Translations under genes and position numbers: made by a program
Notes under the pieces: generated by a model
Database searches by the model: none
What the model saw: only the letters and a program-made list of their open reading frames with translations
What the model was told of the DNA's origin: nothing
Shown: positions 25,103 to 30,259 of the stretch, in pieces
Layout of the letters: every line of letters starts with the position of its first letter
How positions within the stretch are numbered: position 1 is the first letter of the stretch
NCBI GenBank assembly: GCA_964368815.1
Contig: CAYJDA010000026.1
Location: 1 to 30,259 of the forward strand
DNA from: CAYJBH01 sp964368815
GTDB taxonomy: Bacteria > Bacillota > Clostridia > Oscillospirales > Ruminococcaceae
Direction of reading: 5' to 3'
Length of the DNA: 30,259 bases

Positions 25103-26998
25103 TTATACTATTTTTTTATCATACAGCCTTGCAGCGTTTAACACAACTAACACCGAGCCTGCATTATGCACGAGCGCTCCGGTCGCTGGATTTAACAAAC
25201 CCATAACTGAAAGAATAATTGCACCAAAGTTAATCACCATTGACATTGTTATGTTAAATTTAATTGAGAAAATAGTGGCATTTGATAACTTTTTGATATA
25301 AGAAATCTTAGTTATATCATCACCCATAATAGCAATATCGGCGGCATCAATAGCAATATCGCTACCCATTGTACCCATTGCAATTCCGACATTTGCGGTT
25401 TTAAGTGCAGGTGCATCATTCACACCGTCGCCAACCATACACACATTGTTTCCATTTTGCATAAGCTCGCTCACTGCTGTAACTTTTCCTTCCGGAAGAA
25501 GTGAAGATTTAACCTCGGTTATTCCAACTTTGTTTGCTATAAAGTTAGCACTTTTTTCGTTGTCACCTGTAAGTAGTACAGTTTTGTTTATCCCTGCTGA
25601 GTTAAGGTTAGAAATAGCTACTTTTGATGTGTCTTTAATCTCATCAGAAAGCCCGATAACACCGATAACTTTATCTGTGTTCGCTACTATTATTACAGCT
25701 TTCCCCTGTTCTCTTAGTGCTAAAATTGCATTAGCTTCTTCGTTTGAAATAGTTACTTTTGCGTTATCTTCTATTAGTTTCTCGTTGCCACAGAAGACTT
25801 GTGTTCCACTTACAGTTGCAACAACACCTTTTCCGACAGCCATAGTGAAGTATTTTAACTCTAATAAATTTACATTGTTTGCTTTAGCATAAGATACAAC
25901 AGCTTTGCCAATAGGGTGTTCCGAACGACTTTCAACCGTGCTTACAAGAGCTATCAGTTCATTTTCGTCATAATTAAAGGTTTTTATATCACTTACTGCA
26001 AGTTTACCATGTGTTATAGTACCTGTCTTATCAAAGCAAACAGTGCTAACTGTACCCATACGCTCTAATGCTTCACCTGACTTAACAAGAACACCATTTT
26101 TTGTAGCTTGGCCGATAGCTGCCATAATAGAAGTAGGCGTAGCCAACGCCAAAGCACAAGGGCAGAAAACAACCAAAATAGTAACCGCACGGATAAGTGC
26201 ATCATCGGGTCTATCTAAAGCAAAGGTGAAAATTAAATATGTAACTATTGCTATTATACAAGCAAGTGGAACAAGATAACCTGCCCATTTATCTACAATT
26301 TTTTGTGTTGGTGCTTTTTGGTTGTCGGCATCTTCAACCAGTTTAATCATTTTTTGCAGTGATGAATTCGCATAAGATTTTGTTACCTTCATATCAACAG
26401 AACCGAAACGGTTTATAGTGCCTGTAAATACTTCATCATCTACAGATTTATCAACAGGTAAACTCTCACCTGTCATTATACTTTGGTCAACAGTTGTGTC
26501 GCCAACAATAATTACACCGTCTGCAGGGAAACTTTCACCCGGTAAAACTCTTAATATATCATTTTGTTTAATATCTTTCGCCCCAACCATAGTTTCGCCA
26601 TTTTCGGTGAGTACCCGACCTTGTGCCGGAACAAGGTTTAAAAGCATTTCAATACCTTTTTTTGCTTTTTCAACTGTTCTGTCCTCTAACAGTTCACCTA
26701 TAGCCATGATAAAGGCAACTTCGCCAGCCGCAAAGATGTCACCGATATAAACAGCGGCTATCATTGCGATAGTGATTAAAAGTGGTGAAGTAATTCTCTT
26801 ATCTAAAGTATTTACTACCGCAAGGTATGCAAGAGGAATACCCGAAATTATAAGCGATACCCAAGCAGGGTTTACAGGGAACTCAAAAGGTATATTCATT
26901 AGCGGTAGTATGTACTCTGTTATAAAACTCGCAAGCAAAAATATACCCGAAATCCACAGCATTGGAACAGAGTTAAGTTTCATTATTTGCTTTTTCAT
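25103..26998 (-). CDS. Heavy-metal P1B-type ATPase lacking an N-terminal metal-binding domain
   Basis: This 631-residue efflux pump exports a soft metal ion at the expense of ATP. Visible motifs in order: TGES (176-179, actuator), CPC (279-281, transmembrane metal site in VVFCPCALALATP), DKTGT (D323 is phosphorylated), SEHPIGKA (359-366, nucleotide domain) and MVGDGVNDAPAL. The protein begins directly at the first membrane helices with no HMA domain (no GMxCxxC). The last helices read VINFGAIILSVMGLL and ALVHNAGSVLVVLN. These lack the canonical Cu+ motif (YN and MxxSS) and the Lys/Asp pair of Zn/Cd pumps, so the metal cannot be fixed by motif. The upstream CsoR suggests Cu(I). The start is preceded by AGGGGAG. 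Confidence 0.92.
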   Translation of the reverse strand: MKKQIMKLNSVPMLWISGIFLLASFITEYILPLMNIPFEFPVNPAWVSLIISGIPLAYLAVVNTLDKRITSPLLITIAMIAAVYIGDIFAAGEVAFIMAIGELLEDRTVEKAKKGIEMLLNLVPAQGRVLTENGETMVGAKDIKQNDILRVLPGESFPADGVIIVGDTTVDQSIMTGESLPVDKSVDDEVFTGTINRFGSVDMKVTKSYANSSLQKMIKLVEDADNQKAPTQKIVDKWAGYLVPLACIIAIVTYLIFTFALDRPDDALIRAVTILVVFCPCALALATPTSIMAAIGQATKNGVLVKSGEALERMGTVSTVCFDKTGTITHGKLAVSDIKTFNYDENELIALVSTVESRSEHPIGKAVVSYAKANNVNLLELKYFTMAVGKGVVATVSGTQVFCGNEKLIEDNAKVTISNEEANAILALREQGKAVIIVANTDKVIGVIGLSDEIKDTSKVAISNLNSAGINKTVLLTGDNEKSANFIANKVGITEVKSSLLPEGKVTAVSELMQNGNNVCMVGDGVNDAPALKTANVGIAMGTMGSDIAIDAADIAIMGDDITKISYIKKLSNATIFSIKFNITMSMVINFGAIILSVMGLLNPATGALVHNAGSVLVVLNAARLYDKKIV

Positions 26999-27050
26999 TT
27001 ATTATATCTCCCCTTATTTATATCAAATTTAATAGCACATGAAATATTAC

Positions 27051-27124
27051 GGCTTTGCATATAGTGCAAAACCACGAATGAAATGAGTCAAAAAATATTT
27101 CTAATAACTCCACCTTCGGTGAAG
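27051..27124. other. Two hairpins between csoR and the ATPase gene
   Basis: One hairpin has arms GGCTTTGCA (27051-27059) and TGCAAAACC (27065-27073), with one G-U-type pair. The other is CTCCACC (27108-27114) / GGTGAAG (27118-27124), imperfect, directly after the csoR stop codon and resembling the CTCCACC hairpin after fucI at 51-67. They lie within the presumed csoR-ATPase transcript and may tune relative expression. Confidence 0.4.
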
Positions 27125-27125
27125 A

Positions 27126-27401
27126 TTATATTGTTTTAGAAAACTGATTAAGTGCTGAAATTAATTTATTTATTGTTTCATCTTCTTTTCCGCTACTTAT
27201 GCCGTCAAGCACGCAGTGGTGCATATGCCCCTCAAGTATAAGTTGCCCTGTTTTGTGAAGTGCTGATTTGATAGCACCGATTTGAATTAGAATATCCTCA
27301 CAAGGCTTATCATCATTAACCATTTTGCTAATGCCACGCACTTGCCCCTCAATTTTTTTAAGACGCTTATTAATAGCATCTACATCCATACATTGCTTCA
27401 T
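27126..27401 (-). CDS. csoR: CsoR-type metal-sensing repressor
   Basis: This is a 91-residue all-helical CsoR/RcnR-family regulator that should bind operator DNA until it captures metal. The family start is visible (INKRLKKIEGQVRGISKMV). The Cu(I) ligand set of CsoR is present with canonical spacing: C34, H59 and C63 (EGHMHHC), matching C36-H61-C65 of the M. tuberculosis protein. A longer in-frame start at 27560 would add 53 unrelated residues that cross the operator and promoter; the ATG at 27401 has AGGAG seven bases upstream and is preferred. A GGGTAT-type operator sits at the transcription start. It is co-transcribed with the P-type ATPase gene that follows. Confidence 0.92.
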   Translation of the reverse strand: MKQCMDVDAINKRLKKIEGQVRGISKMVNDDKPCEDILIQIGAIKSALHKTGQLILEGHMHHCVLDGISSGKEDETINKLISALNQFSKTI

Positions 27402-27420
27402 ATAAAATCTCCTATACTCT

Positions 27421-27437
27421 ATACCCGTAAGGGGTAT
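27421..27437 (-). promoter_or_regulatory. CsoR operator
   Basis: ATACCC (27421-27426) and GGGTAT (27432-27437) form an inverted repeat with a 5-bp spacer rich in G, matching the known GC-tract style of CsoR boxes (TACCC...GGGGTA). It lies at the predicted transcription start of csoR, an ideal place for repression and autoregulation. Confidence 0.75.
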
Positions 27438-27443
27438 GGGTTG

Positions 27444-27472
27444 ATTATATACAATTAACCCATTTTTGTCAA
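27444..27472 (-). promoter_or_regulatory. Consensus promoter of the csoR-ATPase operon
   Basis: On the minus strand TTGACA (plus 27467-27472) and TATAAT (plus 27444-27449) are separated by exactly 17 bp: a full sigma-A consensus, as expected for a strong promoter held off by a repressor. A 24-bp near-palindrome (27438-27461, GGGTT...AACCC) overlaps the -10 box and may be a second operator. Confidence 0.85.
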
Positions 27473-27534
27473 GAGGTTTTTTAAAATTAAAAACAGACAT
27501 CTCTGCCTGTTTCATTTTATTATTTAGATATGTT

Positions 27535-28797
27535 TTAAGAGTTGTGTATATGAGTTTCACCTAAAGTCCTTGTTTTTAACAATGGGAGTGTAGCCATAAA
27601 CACTACACACAAAATACCCATAACCAAACCGATCCCAACTTTATCTGCAACGAATCCCAAAATCGGTGCACATGTTATCAAAAACAACGACTTTAGCTGT
27701 GCCGAGGCACTTATGACGGTGGCTCTGTTCGATTTGTCTATATTATTATCTATTTCGTCGACAAACATCGGCTTGCGAACGCTGTGTAAAACATATACGA
27801 AAACATATATGATGCACACTACCAAATATTGACCCGAGAATATCGCAAGCAGACCGCAGGAAGCGGCATAGGCTAAATGAATTAAGGACAGACAGGCTAA
27901 ACTCGTTCTTTTTCCTTTTAGTATGTATGCATTTTTCGAGAAATACGAGCCGAAAAGATTAAGCACGGTGTAAACCAGCCCCAATATCACTTTTAAATTA
28001 TCGTCGGCAGACAGCGAGGCAATGACCGAAATTCCGCTACCTATGATAATAATCTCTAAAATGGGTTGAATTAAATCCTTCACGTAGGAAAAACCCGCCT
28101 CGGCAACTCCCTCTTCTATTAAGATATTTCGAAGCTTTTTGTTTATTTTAAAACTATCGATAAGTCCTTTTGTCATCTCTTTAAATGAAGTGCCATGATT
28201 TTTATCGGAGGTGTCGAGGAATTTCGGGTAGCTCATAATCAAACATAAATCCAATATATACGGTACTACCGAAAACAAAAAGATATACCCGTCAGACGGC
28301 ACAATGAGTATTAATATAATTCCGACTAAACTGCTTATTGCACTGCCTATAAGCGAAAAGGAGCGGGTTCGACCGAACGCAAACGTTTTTTCACTCTGCC
28401 AGTTTTTAGCGTCTAAGTAGCTGTAAATCATAGCCTTATGAGTGCCCGATCTAAAGGCTTCACCAAACCCGAAGAAAACCATTGCAAAGGCGGCAAGGGT
28501 AAAGGTGTCAGTAAAAAAGAATAGGATAAATGAGACGATATAAAACCCAAAACAAAAATACATCTCTTTTTTTCTGCCAAAATAATCGGCTATAAGTCCC
28601 GAGGGGATTTCAAACACGTTTATAATCACCTCTCGAATGGCAATTAACACACCGATTTGAAAGAGGTTTATATTGTTGCTCATCAAGTATATTATGAGAT
28701 ACGGTTCAAAAAATTTTAGGTTTTTGAGAAATCCGTATGCACAGAATTTCTTTATCTGAAAATCCTTTAATATATCCTTTCGAAGTTCATTACTCAT
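27535..28797 (-). CDS. Major facilitator superfamily transporter, probable drug efflux
   Basis: This is a 420-residue MFS protein with about 12 predicted membrane helices and a central cytosolic loop around residues 190-220. The first-helix pair region reads LFQIGVLIAIREVIINVFEIPSGLIADYFGRKKEM, holding the MFS motif A equivalent (GLIADYFGRKK). No sugar or nutrient signature is seen. The start overlaps the stop of the PadR regulator gene by 4 bp (ATGA), so it is translationally coupled to it. PadR-regulated MFS pumps usually expel toxic small molecules. Substrate unknown. Confidence 0.88.
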   Translation of the reverse strand: MSNELRKDILKDFQIKKFCAYGFLKNLKFFEPYLIIYLMSNNINLFQIGVLIAIREVIINVFEIPSGLIADYFGRKKEMYFCFGFYIVSFILFFFTDTFTLAAFAMVFFGFGEAFRSGTHKAMIYSYLDAKNWQSEKTFAFGRTRSFSLIGSAISSLVGIILILIVPSDGYIFLFSVVPYILDLCLIMSYPKFLDTSDKNHGTSFKEMTKGLIDSFKINKKLRNILIEEGVAEAGFSYVKDLIQPILEIIIIGSGISVIASLSADDNLKVILGLVYTVLNLFGSYFSKNAYILKGKRTSLACLSLIHLAYAASCGLLAIFSGQYLVVCIIYVFVYVLHSVRKPMFVDEIDNNIDKSNRATVISASAQLKSLFLITCAPILGFVADKVGIGLVMGILCVVFMATLPLLKTRTLGETHIHNS

Positions 28798-29096
28798 ATC
28801 TCACCAGTCAACTCCTTAATTTTTTTCTTTGCTTCAAGTAATGTTTCTTTACCTTTTTCGGTTATAGAATAGTATTTCCTTACCTTGCCATCGTGATTTT
28901 TACTCTCAACGGTGAGATGTCCCGATTTTTCTAAATTATGAAATATTGGGTATAGAGTCCCCGGACTTATATCATATCCATGTGATTTCAGCTCCTCAAT
29001 CATAAATGAACCAAAGACGGGTTCGTCCTTTGCATGACTTAGAATATGAATTTGTATAAAACCTAAAAATAATTTTCTTAATACTTGATTTTCCAT
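28794..29096 (-). CDS. PadR-family transcriptional repressor
   Basis: This is a 100-residue winged-helix regulator of the PadR group. It matches the family pattern: LRKLFLGFIQIHILSHAKDE, then GSFMIEELKSHGYDISPGTLYPIFHNLEKSGHL, then the wing with KVRKYYSITEKGKETL. Length is typical of the short PadR-s2 type. It sits between the chrA remnant (10 bp upstream) and the MFS gene, which it overlaps by 4 bp. It probably represses its own operon through the inverted repeat at 29380-29409. The inducer is likely a substrate of the pump. Confidence 0.92.
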   Translation of the reverse strand: MENQVLRKLFLGFIQIHILSHAKDEPVFGSFMIEELKSHGYDISPGTLYPIFHNLEKSGHLTVESKNHDGKVRKYYSITEKGKETLLEAKKKIKELTGEI

Positions 29097-29105
29097 AATA
29101 ACCTC

Positions 29106-29360
29106 TTATATAATAAATCCGAGTCCTAAAACTGCTAACACTAATACCACCCATTTTATATCCAACCGCCACAATAGTTTGTGTGCTTGTTGGCCCGGTA
29201 AAATACTGCACAGAGAATTTAATTCGACCAATTCTTCTTCTGAAACATATTTCTTTTTGCCAACGAGCTGATTTAAAAACACCCCAATATGAGCTTCCGG
29301 CCCTCCGTATGCTCCAAGCGAGCAGATTAGTACATCTTTTAAAAAACTTAACTTATTCAA
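29106..29360 (-). pseudogene. Decayed 5' remnant of a chromate-transporter (ChrA) family gene
   Basis: The first ~57 codons from a TTG start (AGGGGA site just upstream) match the ChrA start: CSLGAYGGPEAHIGVF, then KKYVSEEELVELNSLCSILPG. The family continuation GPTSTQTIVAVGYKMGG is present, but in a different frame, across about 29200, consistent with a single-base deletion after CCGGG. A second shift near 29150 returns to a hydrophobic stretch ending in a premature stop at 29106-29108. ChrA-type proteins are far longer (about 180 residues or more even for short forms). The padR gene follows 10 bp later, so the rest has been lost. It now serves as a transcribed leader of padR. Sequencing error could explain one frameshift but not the truncation. 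Confidence 0.75.
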
Positions 29361-29379
29361 ATTTTCCCCTAATATTTTT

Positions 29380-29409
29380 ATAACGAAAATCGTTATCGTA
29401 TTTCGTTAT
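29380..29409 (-). promoter_or_regulatory. Inverted repeat, probable PadR operator
   Basis: ATAACGAAA (29380-29388) and TTTCGTTAT (29401-29409) are perfect 9-bp arms 12 bp apart; a third CGTTAT lies between them (29391-29396). It immediately follows the -10 box of the padR operon promoter, where a repressor would block the start of transcription. Confidence 0.65.
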
Positions 29410-29410
29410 A

Positions 29411-29439
29411 ATGATATCACACATTTAAATTTATGTCAA
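29411..29439 (-). promoter_or_regulatory. Promoter of the chrA-remnant-padR-MFS transcript
   Basis: On the minus strand TTGACA (plus 29434-29439) and TATCAT (plus 29411-29416) are 17 bp apart. The start site would fall inside the inverted repeat at 29380-29409. Confidence 0.75.
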
Positions 29440-29687
29440 TATGTAAAACAGGCTAAATTACCAAGCCGCATAAAAACAGTGTGGCAACATCAGTCACTAC
29501 ACAATCAAGTCTAACTTTTTTTGGGGGCACAGCATTGAACTGGCACAGCTTTTGTAAGAAAAACCGCAGACTGAAGCACTACGGCAATGCACACACATGG
29601 GTTAATATGGCAGTATATCGTATGAGTTATGTTAACCTTGCATTATGTGTCAATCTATAGCACCGACGCTGCTCACATTGTCAAAGC

Positions 29688-29798
29688 TTATGTATTAACT
29701 AAGCATCCATTTTCAATCTTAAAAATCTTATCACACCCGCTAAGCATGGAAAGCCTATGTGAAACAATGATAATTGTTTTGTCGTTAATACTTTTGGT
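29688..29798 (-). pseudogene. C-terminal fragment of an ABC exporter ATPase domain
   Basis: About 35 codons ending in a stop encode NDKTIIIVSHRLSMLSGCDK followed by IFKIENG. This is the H-loop (His of VSHR) and the final strands of an MsbA-like ABC exporter ATPase. Walker A, signature and Walker B motifs are absent, and upstream codons in the same frame are unrelated and pass through a hairpin at 29825-29841. The frame itself opens at 29888 but only this part is ABC-like. Its orientation is the same as the padR-MFS operon, but nothing ties it to those genes. Confidence 0.7.
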
Positions 29799-29906
29799 GT
29801 TGTTTGCAGTTGCCATGACCCCATTGCGGCATTTTGCCGCATTACTTATATTTACACCACACCAAAAGGAACTTTTTTTCATTCTCAACGCTAAAGCTTT
29901 TTCCGC

Positions 29907-29975
29907 ACCACCGGCACAACCGGTGGTTTTCAGACAAGAAAAACTCGTCGCAAACTACGTATAGTTTACGACGAG
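29907..29975. repeat. Pair of strong hairpins
   Basis: Hairpin one: ACCACCGG (29907-29914) / CCGGTGGT (29920-29927) with loop CACAA, followed by TTT on the plus strand, terminator-like. Hairpin two (29944-29975): arms CTCGTCG and CGACGAG, one mismatch, then AAACTA / TAGTTT around a CGTA loop. The latter ends just before the first copy of the 48-bp direct repeat. Confidence 0.7.
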
Positions 29976-30043
29976 TGTGTAGTGTAATCAAAAATGATGT
30001 TATTACATTAATTCAACACCGCCCGACTGGGAACGAACGCAAA

Positions 30044-30181
30044 CTGCACAAAAGAAAAAGTGAGCGTTCGGCGTCCTGCAGCGCGTTTACAAGCCGCAGC
30101 CGATAAGTGAACGCTTTTGTGCAGAAAGGAGAAATGACGTAGCGGTATGAGAAAATCCCGCCCTACCGGACGGGATTTTTT
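30044..30181 (+). ncRNA. Putative structured RNA ending in an intrinsic terminator
   Basis: CTGCACAAAAG (30044-30054) pairs perfectly with CTTTTGTGCAG (30114-30124), and inner segments (GCGTTCGGC against GCCG...GAACG) extend the fold with a bulge. A strong terminator follows: AAAATCCCG (30152-30160) / CGGGATTTT (30171-30179) ending in six Ts. No open frame with a ribosome binding site fits. No promoter was identified, so this remains a candidate. It does not match an RNA family I recognise. Confidence 0.35.
30152..30181 (+). terminator. Intrinsic terminator
   Basis: A 9-bp stem AAAATCCCG / CGGGATTTT with a 10-nt GC-rich loop and a run of six Ts on the plus strand. It should end a plus-strand transcript arising within the preceding few hundred bases, although no gene is visible there. 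Confidence 0.85.
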
Positions 30182-30259
30182 AATGGAGCGAAGTCCATTT
30201 TGACGTGTATGGTGTAATCAAAAAGGATGTTATTGCTTTAATTCAATACCGTCCGACTG

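Larger units (their letters stand above)
29440..30259. other. 820-bp region of fragments, hairpins and repeats with no intact gene
   Basis: No frame here looks like a complete gene. A start-less frame at 29457-29660 (plus, 67 codons, containing KHYGNAHTWVNMAVY) looks protein-like but has no recognised family. An ABC-exporter fragment lies at 29688-29798 (minus). Hairpins stand at 29825-29841, 29907-29930 and 29944-29975. A 48-bp direct repeat, a long inverted repeat and an intrinsic terminator fill 29982-30259. The region looks like a scar of repeated insertion or deletion, or an interspersed noncoding repeat. Confidence 0.6.
29982..30259. repeat. 48-bp direct repeat, two copies 230 bp apart, second cut by window end
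   Basis: Bases 29982-30029 and 30212-30259 match at 43 of 48 positions. In one shared frame both read as open peptide, VIKNDVITLIQHRPT and VIKKDVIALIQYRPT. The second copy reaches the window edge, so the repeat may be longer. They could be two ends of similar genes, a duplicated segment, or units of an interspersed repeat. No terminal transposase or inverted ends were seen. Confidence 0.7.

Noticed and set aside
27402..27560. 53-residue N-terminal extension of CsoR
   Set aside because: It would translate across the -10, -35 and operator sequences and into the MFS gene end. The shorter start matches family length and has its own AGGAG.
29629..29964. 111-codon plus-strand frame
   Set aside because: It is antisense to the ABC fragment and crosses two hairpins; no ribosome binding site or recognisable fold.
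29834..30106. 90-codon plus-strand frame containing the first copy of the 48-bp repeat
   Set aside because: It passes through three hairpins, has low-complexity basic content and no ribosome binding site; only the repeat-encoded part is notable and is reported separately.

Overview
The window looks like a low-GC, Gram-positive anaerobe of the class Clostridia (Oscillospiraceae- or Christensenellales-like). This is inferred from AT-rich intergenic DNA, strong AGGAGG-type ribosome binding sites, consensus sigma-A promoters, a DUF4317 protein, a YesM/YesN two-component pair feeding an ABC sugar importer that has no ATPase gene beside it, a lipobox lipoprotein, and CsoR and PadR regulators. No rRNA, tRNA, CRISPR array or phage gene was seen. 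The species cannot be named from the sequence alone.

Layout. (1) 1-2924: an L-fucose isomerase gene (minus) divergent from an AraC-type regulator, with overlapping back-to-back promoters. (2) 2988-5938: a CYTH-domain protein and a Methyltransf_32-type (RRNAD1/METTL25-like) methyltransferase with overlapping ends, running into a convergent glycosyltransferase gene that overlaps the methyltransferase by 24 bp. (3) 5945-6349: a modular multi-hairpin repeat whose 50-bp core recurs exactly at position 1. (4) 6350-9728: DUF4317 protein, nitroreductase, D-lactate-dehydrogenase-like enzyme and GNAT acetyltransferase. (5) 9896-14745 (minus): a three-gene cyclic-di-GMP operon (GGDEF-EAL, GGDEF, EAL) read from a TTGACA-17-TACAAT promoter. 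(6) 15307-24864: a sensor kinase and response regulator, a solute-binding lipoprotein, two permeases, a cytosolic M14 carboxypeptidase-like protein and an FAD-dependent oxidoreductase. (7) 25103-29439 (minus): a csoR-P1B-ATPase metal efflux operon and a padR-MFS efflux operon preceded by a decayed chrA remnant. (8) 29440-30259: about 800 bp with no intact gene, holding an ABC-exporter fragment, stacked hairpins, a terminator and a 48-bp direct repeat running off the window edge.

How they work together. The fucose isomerase and AraC pair suggests use of a host or mucin deoxysugar, but no kinase or aldolase gene is here. The 15.3-24.9 kb block is best read as one substrate-responsive system: a membrane sensor signals to an AraC-type regulator, which should switch on import of a small glycan or glycoconjugate. 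That substrate would then be handled inside the cell by an unusual metallo-carboxypeptidase and flavin oxidoreductase pair instead of a glycoside hydrolase. This is the most interesting candidate for an undescribed pathway. The c-di-GMP operon and the two efflux operons are separate sensing and defence modules. The modular hairpin repeats and the gene fragments at the right end show past rearrangement.
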